Shown: piece by piece, positions 44,274-55,080 of the stretch
How the letters are laid out: the number at the start of each line of letters is the position of its first letter
Numbering within the stretch: position 1 is the first letter of the stretch
Source of the DNA: Gonocerus acuteangulatus
Lineage: Eukaryota; Arthropoda; Insecta; Hemiptera; Coreidae
Reading direction: 5' to 3'
DNA: 64,000 nt
Assembly (NCBI GenBank): GCA_946811695.1
Contig: OX328125.1
Coordinates: 106,680,470-106,744,469 of the forward strand
Translations under genes and position numbers: made by a program
The notes under the pieces: generated by a model
Database searches by the model: none
The model's input: only the letters and a program-made list of their open reading frames with translations
What the model was told of the DNA's origin: nothing

Positions 44274-44600
44274 GTAAGCAATTCAATAGAGTATTTATAT
44301 TAGATTGATAAGTCATCATGGCCAGTATTTACATTGTACCTTAAATATAAATATAGTTCAGCCCTCTCAATTATTAAAAAGAGATCTATTATAAAATATT
44401 TTAACAAGAAAGGTAACTTTATTTTTTATATTTGAATAAAAATAATTAAAACTAAAAAAATATTCTGTGATTCGAAGACAAATATTTATAAATGTGGGGT
44501 TTTCTCAAAATTCATGTTTAAAGATAAAGCACTAAATTCCTTTTCCACATAATCGGAAATCAATAAGAAAATATTCCTGACTTATTAAATGAATTTTCAA

Positions 44601-45125
44601 ATATAAAGTAGGTGTAGCATGGCACGCCGAGTGACAGCTATTTAATATAAAGTAGGTGTAGCATGGCACACCAAGTGACAGCTGTTTAATATAAAGTAGG
44701 TGTAGCATGGCACGCCCAGTGACAGCTATTTAATATAAAGTAGGTGTAGCATGGCACACCAGGTAACAGCTATTTAATATAAAGAAGGTGTAGCATGGCA
44801 CGCCAAGTGACAGCTATTTAATATAAAGTAGGTGTAGCATGGCATGCCGGGTAACAGCTATTTAATATAAACTGGGTGCAGCATGGCACACCAAGTGACA
44901 GCTAATTAATATAAAGTAGGTGTAGCATGGTACACCGGGTAACAGCTATTTAATATAAAGTAGGTGTAGCATGGCATGCCGGGTAACAGCTATTTAATAT
45001 AAACTGGGTGCAGCATGGCACACCAAGTGACAGCTAATTAATATAAAGTAGGTGTAGCATGGTACACCGGGTAACAGCTATTTAATATAAAGTAGGTGTA
45101 GCATGGCACGCCGGGTAACAGCTAG
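44601..45125. repeat. 44-bp minisatellite, about 12 units, in an intron
   Basis: The unit contains AAAGTAGGTGTAGCATGGCA then GTGACAGCTATTTAATAT and repeats every 44 bp. A block of three units with the rare form AAACTGGGTGCAGCATGG occurs twice in tandem (132-bp period, about 44849-45112). Confidence 0.95.
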
Positions 45126-45695
45126 TAATGAATAAAGACAAATTCCAGAATAACTTTTATTGGCTGAATTTGATTATCCAAGAAATGATAGCGAACATTT
45201 TTCACAGCTAGCTCCATTTTTCAATATCATTCAAAATGTAAGAATTATTTTTTTAAATCAGTACCATTAAATTAGTTTATCTGCTTTATCTTATATTTAT
45301 TAATAATATTTTTAGATATTGTATCACTTTATTTATAAAGGTTTACAAATACAGCTGATAATCCACAAATAATATAACAAGATTAAAATGTATAAAATTA
45401 ATAAGTTCAAAGTATTTATAAAAACAGTTTAAAATTATATCGTGATTAAGTGTATTTTTCACCTCCAAAAGAAACAGAAAAAGAATTCTTGTCTTTACTG
45501 GTTAATACACCTAACTAAAATAATAAAGGAAATAATTGTCAGGAAATTGATGAAAAGAAAAACATGCCATTCTTGATTACAGAAGGGAATAATGCACTAA
45601 CTATGTGTAGTAAAAATCTAAAACAAAACCAATATCAGAATACTAAAAAAAAAATTGATTTAAATTACAAATAATAAAAAATAATATTGTTTTAG

Positions 45696-45852
45696 GTAAA
45701 TTGAACTCTGTGTTTGGACTGGCGGAGGCTATTGTGCCTGTGATATATGGACCTATGTACAGCGCTGTATACCGATCAACCATGAAAACACTACCCGGAG
45801 CTTTCTTTCTCCTTGGCGGAGCTCTCACTGCACCAGCTGTACTTATCTTTCT
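45696..45852 (+). CDS. SLC46-like MFS transporter, exon
   Basis: Exon of 157 bp starting after TTTTAG. It encodes GKLNSVFGLAEAIVPVIYGP, MYSAVYRSTMKTLPGAFFLL, then GGALTAPAVLIFL, fitting the last two transmembrane helices. Donor GTTAGT at 45853 splits a CT|A codon and joins 46628 in frame. Without splicing, reading continues LVQNTKLHHKYK to a stop at 45891, a possible short isoform. Confidence 0.85.
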
Positions 45853-46013
45853 GTTAGTACAAAATACCAAATTACACCATAAATATAAATAAAATCAAAG
45901 TAGGCAGAAGGTTAATTATTAAAAACATAAATCTGCAAGTAACATATTTATTTGTACTACGAGTTTCATGAAAATTTGCCTCTTCAGGGTCTAAACCTAT
46001 TATATTTAAATAT

Positions 46014-46540
46014 GCAGCCAGTGTATGTTTGGTAAGAGTGAATGTAACCAGTGTATGTTTAGTAAGAGTGGTTGTAACCAGTGTATGTTTGGTAAGAGTG
46101 GATGTAACCAGTGAATGTTTGGTAATCATGCAACCAGTGTATGTTTTGTAACTGTAGATGCAGGTGGCATACGTTTGCTAACAGTAGATGCAATCAGTGT
46201 ACATTTGGTAAGAGTAGGTGCAGCGAATGTACGTTTGGTAACCATATATGTTATCATTGTATGTTTGGTATGAATAGATGTAACCAGTGTATGTTTGCTA
46301 ACAGTAAATGCAAGCAGTGTACATTTGGTAACAGTAGATGTAACCAGTGTATGTTTAGTAACAGTAGATTGGGTGCTAATGACCTCAGCAGTAGATGCAC
46401 CAAAAGAAAAGGAAAAAAAAAAAAAAAAAAAAAGTAACAGTAGATGCAACAAGTATATGTTTGGTAACAGTAGAAGCAAACAGTGTACGTTTGGTAACCC
46501 TTGTATGTTTGGTAGGAGTCGATGTAGTCAGTGATGTTTG
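46014..46540. repeat. 30-bp minisatellite in the last intron
   Basis: About 16 units of the theme ACCAGTGTATGTTTGGTAAC then AGTAGATGT, split by a SINE tail at 46370-46434. Frames on both strands are repeat artefacts. Confidence 0.9.
46370..46434 (+). mobile_element. SINE 3' tail fragment
   Basis: GGGTGCTAATGACCTCAGCA then GTAGATGCACC and an A-rich tail of about 22 A's. The core motif GCTAATGACCT also occurs in the Met-type SINE (54826-54837), and GCTAATGACTCTAGCAG in the Thr-type. The flanking AACAGTAGAT could be a target duplication but is also part of the host minisatellite. Confidence 0.6.
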
Positions 46541-46627
46541 TTCTTCTTGGCGCACAAATGATTTATGTAAAATTAGCTTATTCATAGTGTGTATTTAATT
46601 GCATTATACAATATTTGTGTTAATTAG

Positions 46628-46874
46628 ATGGATGTATGCAGAGCATAGGAAAGACGCAGCAAGGATTGCAAAGGAAGAACAAGTGGAAGCAAAAGAAAAA
46701 GAAGAAAAGAAGACTTCTGCCAAAATTGCCGATGAAAAAGAAGAAAACAAGACTTCTACCAAAGTTACCAATGAAAAAGAAGAAAACAACACTTCTGCCA
46801 CAGTTACCAATGATAAAGCCTTCAGCTTTATAAATGATGGCTATGAGCCTGATATCTCAAACAGCAAATTATAA
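46628..46874 (+). CDS. SLC46-like MFS transporter, terminal exon with K/E-rich tail
   Basis: After ATTAG the exon completes a CTA codon and encodes WMYAEHRKDAARIAKEEQVE, then a charged tail with three imperfect 13-residue repeats of the form EKEENKTSTKVTN, then AFSFINDGYEPDISNSKL and a TAA stop at 46872-46874. The tail is predicted cytosolic and disordered. The repeat is uncommon for the family and may be lineage-specific. Confidence 0.8.
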
Positions 46875-46941
46875 AATCAATTGTCTTCAGTATTATGTTA
46901 CGCTATGTAAATATGTAAATTTTATAGGTACTCATGTTGTA

Positions 46942-46947
46942 AATAAA
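46942..46947 (+). terminator. Polyadenylation signal AATAAA
   Basis: AATAAA lies 68 bases after the stop codon of the transporter, within AT-rich 3' untranslated sequence. Confidence 0.65.
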
Positions 46948-47402
46948 GATAATATATTTCATTATAATATTTATGAATTGAACTAAATTGCGTTTAGGCT
47001 TGTAATAAGTTTTGTTCATGTGAAATGAACACAGATTGTAATTATTTGTCGAGATGGGCTTCAAGTAGGAAGTGAAGAATTGAAAAATCTTCCTTATCAG
47101 GCAATATGAAAAATTCATGTCCTAAATGGTATAATTAGGAATATATTTTCTTTTTTAAAATTATTAAAAAGAAGTAAATTGCAAAAGTCCTGCAGCCCTG
47201 CTGATGAATGTATATAAAATAATGGGGGAGCAATATTAAGAAAAACTAATATTTTAACAGAAGAGAAGTATAAAAGCTTAATCATACTCTGCTATGAATG
47301 GTAAGCGTTGGAGAATTGCAGAAAGCATGTTAGCTATAGATATGAATGGTTGTGTAAAGAGGCTGTGTTATCTGATTTATTTTAGGAATTAGGATATTTA
47401 AT

Positions 47403-47576
47403 AAAGCAGAGTTCATGTTTGTTCAACAAGAGCTGTTTAAATTATTCTTTTGTATTTATATAATTTCAATGCTCGTTGTTTAGAAGATAAAGCAGAGTTC
47501 ATGTTTGTTCAACAAGAGCTGTTTAAATTATTCTTTTGTATTTATATAATTTCAATGCTCGTTGTTTAGAAGATAA
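47403..47576. repeat. Exact tandem duplication of 87 bp
   Basis: AAAGCAGAGTTCATGTTTGT and the following sequence occur at 47403 and again at 47490, in direct repeat. Downstream of the transporter. No element recognised. Confidence 0.9.
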
Positions 47577-48015
47577 AATTACTTCCATCTAATTATGATA
47601 AATATATTTATGTGATGTGGATATTTATTATAATCTATCAAAGTGGTAAAAACCATCTACTACATGCAGAATATGTTTTTCAAACAAGTCATATTACTGC
47701 AAAATGTTAAGCTGTATTTTGTTATCAAAATAAAAAAAATATTTTTATATTTAGTTGTTCTGAATAAAATTCCATGCACCATTCAACTCTAAGATTTATT
47801 TACTCATATCTCAAAGAAGCATATCCAAACAACAGGATATTTATTTGAAAATAAACAATAATAATGAAGGGATAAGACAGAAATTTCCTCTAATTCCAAG
47901 GTAACCAACTTTCCGTGTTCAACAAACCTGGTGATATCAGTGCTTCATTGATTAGATATAGATTAAGAGATAGGTATAAATGCCTTATATATTACATCTC
48001 CGCATTAACATGGAG
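47577..48015. other. Downstream AT-rich sequence
   Basis: No gene recognised. It may include alternative 3' ends of the transporter (CAAAATAAAAAAAA near 47730). Confidence 0.4.
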
Positions 48016-48023
48016 TATGTATG

Positions 48024-48076
<53 letters not shown>
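48016..48076. repeat. (TA)n microsatellite with TAC interruptions
   Basis: TA run broken by TACATATA. Confidence 0.9.
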
Positions 48077-48079
<3 letters not shown>

Positions 48080-48099
48080 CATTTGGTTTTTGGGATGTC

Positions 48100-48890
48100 C
48101 TGCTTGATCATATAGGATAAGGATCTGCAAACTAAAAATAATAATAAAGCATAGTTTAACCCTTACCTTATGGAGGGTAGTGCAGGCTGGCCGACCCTGC
48201 AGTACGGCAATGTGTCTACTTGGCCGGGGCCTTGCTACAAAGCTATATTCGGCCTCCTCTCTACATGCATGAAAAAGTTCATATATTTTCCTCCCTTAGA
48301 ATTTCAAATCTACAATTTGAAAACTTTATTTTTTTATTTATTGAAGTTTTCTTTTTAGCTCTAAATATTTAGGTTGAATTATATAATTCACCGAGGAGCA
48401 GGGTTGGACTGCTGTAAAAGTCCTTCGTTCCAGGGGCAAAGCAGCTCTCGACTGCTAGTCATGTCCTTCATTCCAGGGGCACGGTGCCCCTCTACGTCTA
48501 CAGAAGTCTTTAGTAAAGAAAGGTTTAATGTGGGAACTCCAAAGCACCTGAGCTCATTCAAGGGAGGGGATGTTACACATTAGAAAACATTGGCGCCATG
48601 TTCAACAGTGGTGCCAGTGGAATAATGCAAAACTCGTTGAACCTTTTTTTGGATTTCTATAATCTGTGTATTGACCTGCGCGGGTTACTAATATTGTGAA
48701 GTGGTCAGATCGGAATATACAACTGAAAGAATTTATTTGATCTGAACATCTTAAGTCAAAGAACTGATTTTCATTCTATCTCAGCAGGTGTTTTTCTAAG
48801 ACCTTGTTTCTTGCCTTTAGGCCAGCCTTTCTTTCTGCAGGAGGAGCCGTGAACGAGCCACCACCATCATCCGTCAATTCCCCAAGTCAG
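48100..48890. other. Unassigned stretch
   Basis: A short frame ends SSFKGGDVTH at 48580, which recalls the end of some LTR-element polyproteins just before an LTR starting TGTTACA. No second LTR or pol was found, so this is only a hint. Confidence 0.25.
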
Positions 48891-49079
48891 CATTGGAGTC
48901 TAGAGGAATGGTAGGAGGCTTGTCCACGTTTCAATAATAGGAGGGTAACCTTTTCAACATCATTCACTTCAGTGGATGATGTCGATGGGAAGGATTGAGG
49001 AATAAGAGGAAAGAGATTTGGGGAGGTCTGGGAGTTTGGAGAAGGGAGGGTTATTTTTATATTTTTTGACACAGCTTCT

Positions 49080-50056
49080 TCTATAACTTGGTCTGATTTT
49101 TTTACAGTCTGTATGATTATTTATCATATGGTTGGAAGCACAGCAGTCCAGAGTCCAGAATGTGGTGGGGTTCTGAACTGAGCGGGACTCATATGAAATG
49201 TCCAAACTTTTGACATTTGAAGCATCTCAACGGGACGAGTATGTTTGGGCGGACTCTAAGTTTATATAAGGCTGTTTGAACACAGGAAGGAACCTCAAGT
49301 TCATGAAAGGTGAGCATCAATTTCCCGTGAATTCTAAGGATTCTTCGTCGCCAACAGCGGCCCTCCTCTTGTGAAAGACCTCACGGATAGCGATGACTCC
49401 TTGATCTCGTAGCCCATCTAATATCTCAGCATTCGAGGAATGTTCCAGCAACATTTCCAGATTCCTGTAGTATTAATTAATTAATAAGGAAAGAAGAAAC
49501 TTTTGCAAAAGAATGCACTCGACTAATTATTAAAAATTTTGCAAATTTCTGTAATCGTTTTCTGGCGTTACAACAAACTGCCTTTCCTTAACCTCTTTTT
49601 CTCGAGACTCTTTGTAGGTGTTGTAAAAGGCTCCAAAGTGAACCGAGAAGGAGAGCTGTGAATTTCATTCTGATCTAAAGAGTTTAACACCTGGTTCTGA
49701 ACAACAATGGTTGGTTCAGTTCCAGATGCTTCTTACAAGCTATTTCCATACCCACTCTTTGTAGTGGTTTGAGTTAAATTTTTATTTGGCAATGATTGGT
49801 CAAGGTCCATGCGAAGATCTTGCTCACCCTCTGGGTTGTCCTTTTTAAGAAGTTCTTCTGTTTCTTTTGGAGACGTCCTAGGGTGTTTATTTTAGGACCC
49901 CTAATTTTTGCCACCGAGTCTGCTGCCATCTTGGCCGGCAGACCAACAGTTATTTCCTCTATAATTGACGAGGATCCACTCAGTAGGGAAGGTAGCCCTA
50001 CATCACTGCGGGCCCCGCCTCTGCTGGTACCAGGAGTACCAGTAGGCATTGACAAG
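49080..50056 (-). pseudogene. Jockey-type ORF1 (gag-like) remnant
   Basis: The minus strand begins near 50055 with MSMPTGTPGTSRGG and a region ending GPKINTLGRLQKKQKNFLKR, as in N-termini of Jockey ORF1 proteins. After damaged sequence, 49460-49190 gives LRDQGVIAIREVFHKR, LEFTGK.MLTFHELEVPS, then VRPNILVPLRCFKCQKFGHF, the start of the CCHC knuckles that follow the RRM-like domain in Jockey/I ORF1. Stops and frameshifts are frequent. No ORF2 follows. Confidence 0.6.
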
Positions 50057-51756
50057 AATCAGGTATGCTAGGAAATGCTAAGCAGTGGAATAAGGTACTA
50101 TAGCTTAACAGGGCTCCTATAAGAAGTTAGACAGCTCTCATATCTTCACATCTGCTCCAGCAACCCTTTAGTTAGTTAGCCCTTTTACCGCCCTACTCGC
50201 ATTATAATTTATGCGTCTAAAATGCCATTAAATGTCGATTTTTAGAGGCACACCATAAAAATCGGCGTAAGTATTTGAAACATCCTTGTTTTGCGAGATG
50301 GAAGTGCAAAAGGAACTTTTTTTTACTCTATATAAAAACCTTAGAAAAAATCCAGACAAGTTCTATTCTTAGATTTGATCCTTAGATTCTTAGAGTTTTG
50401 ATGAGCTTCTGGGAGTACTGAATGATAAGATTACAGGAAAAAAATACTTACCTGAGAGATAGTACACCTCCAGAAGAAAAGTTACTGATAACATTAAGGT
50501 GAGTATAAATAACACGGTACTTTCAAATTCATTCAAGCTATTCAAATAAATTTGAATAAAAACAGTAACATTGGAATATAACAAATACTATTATTCACAA
50601 TTTGGGATTATGAGGGTCTTGTTGATGGTTTAGAAAACGGGTATTTTTGTTCACAAAGTGTTGTGAAATCCTCATTTGCCGACTGGACAGATATATCAGT
50701 GCCCGTTGACTGTGGTGAGATCACAATTATAGATCTGTGAGTTGGGCCCTGTTGATACGTCTGTTGCTGATATTGCACTAGTGGTTAAAAAATAGGGATG
50801 ATTATTTGCTGTGGTGTGCCAACAAAAGAATGAAACAAGAGCGCCTGCGATGATCCTAATGGCATATAGCTCCATTTTTAGTGAAAACCCCATGGTGCTC
50901 AGGTATTTCTTTGGTAGGAGCTACAAGCCATTATAGTCATTTTAGAGAGCAGCTTCCTTTGCTAAACTCTCTTGGTTGCATTCCTGTTCGCAAAACATTT
51001 ACTATCTCCTGTACATCTTTGGAAATAGGTTCTCTTTCCCTTCTCTTACCAACAGAAAGTACTGGTAGATCACATGTAACTGGCAGTGGTACTTCAGGTT
51101 CCTCCTAACTGGGAGTCTCCCTTATGCTACTTGACACTTTTTTTCCTTTAATTACTGGGTTCAAAAAGGAAAAATGCTAATAGCAGATATTCTGATTTTT
51201 CTGTAAAGCAGCAGACCCACATTCAAGATAAGAAAGCCGCTGTCTTGATTAACAGTCACGTAGATTTATCCATTACCTCTGGAGTGCTCGGCCTGTAAAA
51301 AATTGAAAATAAGTAGCCAACCAAAATTGATGTAATATGAGTAAATGTCTGCTGGAGTGTATATATGAGCAACCGTGTGTTTATAAATGGGTAGGTAATT
51401 GTAAGTGAACATTACATGTTTTTCCAACCGTAATAAAGCTGGTTTTTATTTTCAGTTATTTAAGGGAGACAGAACTACACATCTACTATCGTCTGGAACA
51501 AACCACTATATGGAAGATAATAAGACAAGTTACCGAAGGCTTTGCTTTGCAGTGTGTTCCTCTGTTAATCGATATCTCTTGATTGTTTTTATGTTGCTAA
51601 ACACCTTCCAATTGCATTCACATGAAGCAGCTGTTGGGAGAACATTCAAAATTCAAACTGCAACCCTCGATAGTTCTCCTGTACTGCAATAACTTTTCTA
51701 CCATGACGTTAACCGGTCGTTAATTTTAACATCCATTATAATTAAGTAAGATTTTA
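50057..51756. other. Unassigned stretch, possible minus-strand coding relics
   Basis: Minus-strand reading at 51108-50880 gives a plausible peptide (LSVGKRREREPISKDVQEIV, NVLRTGMQPREFSKGS), with more broken frames to 50600. No family recognised. Confidence 0.3.
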
Positions 51757-52255
51757 GGGCGAGTTATCTTAACACTGGGGGCGAGGTTAGCTCAGTGGTA
51801 GAGCACTGGACTAGTAAGCTGGAGACCTGAGTTCAAATCCCGAGCAAGCACTAAAGATTTTTTCTTCTAGTGTCTTTGTTCATGGGTTGAATTCGGCCTC
51901 CCTGACCGTCCCTAGGCCAACCCAGCCTTTAATAAATTTAATAATGGGTACCTTGGGTGCTAATGACTCTAGCAGTCGAAGCGGCCAAGGGGAAAATCAG
52001 GCGGCCAGAGCATAGTGCTGACCACACTATCTCCCTAGTGTGCCGTATGGTCATGAATCAGATACCTCTATAGTATCTGCCCCTCAGGGCCCTCGTGGCC
52101 TGTTACGGGACTGATTTTTTTTTATCTTAACACTCCGTGCCAAAAAATCATGGGTTCGATTCCCACTATGGGGTGCTGATTTTTCTGTAGAAAAAAGAAA
52201 AGGCATCAACCCTATCCTGGCTAGAAAAGAGTGGTAACCTATAGATAACCTGTAC
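51757..52255 (+). mobile_element. Older tRNA-derived SINE split by the Thr-type SINE
   Basis: Removing the insertion joins GGGCGAGTTATCTTAACACT to CCGTGCCAAAAAATCATGGG, followed by the B box GGGTTCGATTCCC. This gives a tRNA-like A-box/B-box arrangement followed by a body (ACCCTATCCTGGCTAG, GTGGTAACCTATAGATAACC). Only this one copy is in the window. Confidence 0.5.
51777..52121 (+). mobile_element. tRNA-Thr-like SINE, best copy, 13-bp duplication
   Basis: The head GGGGGCGAGGTTAGCTCAGT, A box TTAGCTCAGTGGTAGAG and B box GAGTTCAAATCCC are intact, and AGT (CTAGTAA) stands at the anticodon position. The body carries CTGACCGTCCCTAGGCC and GTATCTGCCCCTCAGGGCCC and ends with a T-run. TTATCTTAACACT at 51764-51776 and 52122-52134 is a perfect duplication. 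It is inserted in the head of an older SINE. Confidence 0.9.
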
Positions 52256-52279
52256 CAAAATTCTTAGTTAATAATAATG

Positions 52280-53380
52280 GACGTTAAAATTTAAATAAAT
52301 ATACATCATCAGTGTTTTTAACAACTTCTTTTAAGGTTTCATTAGCTGTAATTAAATCATCTTCTGGCAAATTTTTCCCACAATATCGTGGATCCAAAAG
52401 ATTTGCAGTTAAATGCACTGAGTAAAAACAGAAATCTTATCTATTACTTAAAAACGATTTAACAGACTTTTCTTCTACTTTGTTCAGGGGTGAAACAGGC
52501 AATTGTTCAATTATTTTCTCATCCAGTTTTTTAAAATATAACTGTAATTTCTAAAATAGCTGGTGCATCACCTCCTAACTTCTGTATTTCTGCGATAAAT
52601 AGGTAAAACCCAATTGTATGCAGCCTGAACTTGCAGCCAATATGTATCAGTATCCAAGATCTGCTATCGTACGTTTGGAGGCAATGATATTTTGTCATGA
52701 ATAGCTGCAATTTGTAAGCAGTTCTTTGTACCCAGCAAACTAAACTGTCAAAACATTGCGTTGGTGGACCTAAATCTAGTTTCTACTAGAAAAATGAGAG
52801 AACCTTCTTTCCCTCTTTTTTTCTTTCTGGATTGCTTTTAATGTTTGTTTAGCCTCGTGGTGATTCTTAAACAATTTGAAAATTGTGTTGCATTTTGACA
52901 ATATTGGTCGAATCGAATCCAAACTTATATCCTTTGCCAAAAGGTTTAACCCATGAGCAAGGCAGCCAAATATAATTAAGTGAGGATATTTTTGCCAAGC
53001 TAATTTTATATTGCTTGCATTGTCAGTTGGCTATTACTTTCAAAGGAACCAGTCTTTCAATCATTGTTTTCAAAATGTATGCTATGTATTCTCCAGTATG
53101 ACGAGACGATTTTATATTCACCACTATTAAGAATATTGGTTTAGGTGTTGCAAACATTATGTTCATGAAAGGATTTTCTTTTATGTCAGTCCACCCATTG
53201 GAGAGCAGTGTCGATTCAGCATGTTTTGAACCACTACTTCTAGAACTCTTCATCTAAAAAGGGAATGGGATAAGCGATAATGTCATGGTAATTTGTATGA
53301 TGGAAGAATATGTTTACAGTAATTGAAAGTGAGGCTCCACTTGCAAATATAGCCCGTGCCAATGTCTCATAAGCTTTTTT
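52280..53380 (-). pseudogene. hAT-like transposase (DUF659 type), downstream part
   Basis: Minus-strand reading from the Helentron-2 edge gives KAYETLARAIFASGASLSIT, then HAESTLLSNGWTDIKENPFM, then TGEYIAYILKTMIERL, followed with frame changes by VTDNASNIKLAWQKYPHL, IIFGCLAHGLNLLAKDI and FKLFKNHHEAKQTLKAI. This order (LARAI..SG, LLSDGWTN, RHTGEYIA, VTDNA, GC.AHGLNLL, FKNHH) is typical of DUF659/hAT transposases. The upstream half lies beyond the Helentron at 54936-55080. Multiple lesions make it inactive. Confidence 0.7.
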
Positions 53381-53550
53381 AGCGCGGTTCCTCCCTCCCC
53401 CATAGGGAGGAACCCCGCTTATAGGGTTGATACAATGAAACAATCCGGAAGTGCCGACAAGAAAATTTCGCGTTTCAGAACCCCTAGAGACCGAAAATAA
53501 CGGTGGTTCAAATTTGTATATATATATATATATATATGTATATATTTATT

Positions 53551-53615
<65 letters not shown>

Positions 53616-54853
53616 CTGTTCGCTCATTTCTGGCTTTCCTGATGGTCCGATTTTGATGAAATTTGGTACAAAAATCCGTCGTCCAATTTGAAAGGTCAAG
53701 TTCGTTAACCAGCAAAATCCGCCCACTGGAAGATGGCGTTTGGGGCAAAATTCGCGCAGAAAAAATCGTAACGCTTACGCTTTTGAGTTCATAAGCTTGT
53801 AAGTACTCTTTCTATAGGCTTCTTGGGCTAGGAAAACGAATGAAAGCTTTTTCAAGGCGATAGCTTTAACCGTTTTCGAGAAAATTGGAAAAATAGTTTT
53901 TGAATACCGTTTTTGGTTTGGGTACTTAGAATCACGGGATTCAGTTGAAACATTATCTGCATGTTCTACTTTCATTAAAACTAATATGTTGAAAGTTATG
54001 TTACGTTTGGAGTTAAGGAAGGGTTAGAATAAAATATTTTATGAACAGACTTGAAAAGTTTTGGGAACTTCGTATATTTTCCTTAATATCTCGAAAAAGG
54101 TTGAGATTCTTGGTAAACGAACGAATACCATTAGAAAGCTTACTAAATGCTCTACCAAAAAGGTTCTGATGAAAATTTTGATTAGGCGATGTCAATCGGA
54201 GAAATAAGTGCTTAAAACATTAAAGTAATTGATTTTGCTTATTCGAAATGTTCTTTTTGTCTGTTTTTATTCCTTGTTATTTTTTAATTGCTTATAGTTG
54301 GATAATGTATTTTACAATAAAACAGATTAGGCACAATAAGAAAAACAATTCATTGTTAGAAATATAGCTTGCCAAGAGAAAAAGATTCGATGACATCTTT
54401 TGAATATTTTCAATTGCCTTCATGCTGTTGGTTTTTTTATTTTATTTTTTAATTGATTTTATCTGTAGAATTATTACTATAGTAAAAGAACACAGGAATG
54501 TGTGAACATTTTTGATATTTTCCAATTCATTGAATCGTATGAAATGAAGTATCGGTAGAAGAGGATTCTAGGGTCTTGCGGACCTGACCCCAGGTATAGC
54601 CATAAAACCCTTTGAACAAAAGGCCGAGGAAAATACTATCTGTTTCTATTCTATGCTTTTCAAATGAGAATAGAGATATGAACAGGAACGAGGGTCTCCC
54701 GTGGTCTAATGGCTAGCGCCTTGGATTCATAAGCGGGAGATGGTGGGTTCGATTCCCAACCTCCGGCAGGAATTTTATCGTCCCACGGCTCGCTGGTGAA
54801 ATTCCTTGCTACACCCTGGATGTCGGCGCTAATGACCTACATGTAGATGAGCC

Positions 54854-54892
<39 letters not shown>

Positions 54893-54935
54893 AACTGGAA
54901 CCACGCTAAGATGACGCAGTTCCTGCGAGTCGGAC
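53381..54935 (-). mobile_element. Helentron-2-like element, full copy interrupting a hAT transposase
   Basis: On the minus strand it starts GTCCGACTCGCAGGAACTGC (54935) after AAAA, with AGCGTGGTTCC soon after, and ends in the hairpin and GGAACCGCGCT (53381) before an A-run. Both ends are inside the lysine codon run between ...DQYQKKIK and KAYETLARAIF of the transposase, giving a precise insertion site. The core (TA)n is at 53516-53611. A Met-type SINE (54691-54890) is nested near its 5' end. Confidence 0.8.
54691..54890 (+). mobile_element. tRNA-Met-like SINE with long A tail
   Basis: The head GGGTCTCCCGTGGTCTAATG with B box GGTTCGATTCCC and CAT at the anticodon position is followed by a body ending TGTCGGCGCTAATGACCT and a pure A35 tail. 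TGAACAGGAA before it and TGAACTGGAA after it form a 9/10 duplication. The long pure A tail suggests a young insertion. Confidence 0.85.
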
Positions 54936-55080
54936 TTTTCTTGATCTTCTTTTGATATTGGTCCACAAATCTGTCTTTGCATTTAGCTGATGAAGCTTTG
55001 AATTCGTCAAATAACATTATGCGTCCTTTTCCAAGGAAATCATTAACAATCTGAAAGAAGGTGTACAAATAATGTCACTT
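54936..55080 (-). pseudogene. hAT-like transposase (DUF659 type), upstream part
   Basis: Minus-strand reading gives FLGKGRIMLFDEFKASSAKC then KDRFVDQYQKKIK, which meets the Helentron-2 5' end. It continues the frame of the segment at 53380. The BED zinc finger expected further upstream was not seen. Confidence 0.5.

Noticed and set aside
46126..46479. Threonine/lysine-rich protein over the 30-bp repeat
   Set aside because: Minisatellite translation inside the last intron of the transporter. The SINE tail also interrupts it.
48500..48620. End of an LTR-element polyprotein (GGDVT) followed by an LTR
   Set aside because: Too short, with no second LTR or recognisable pol.
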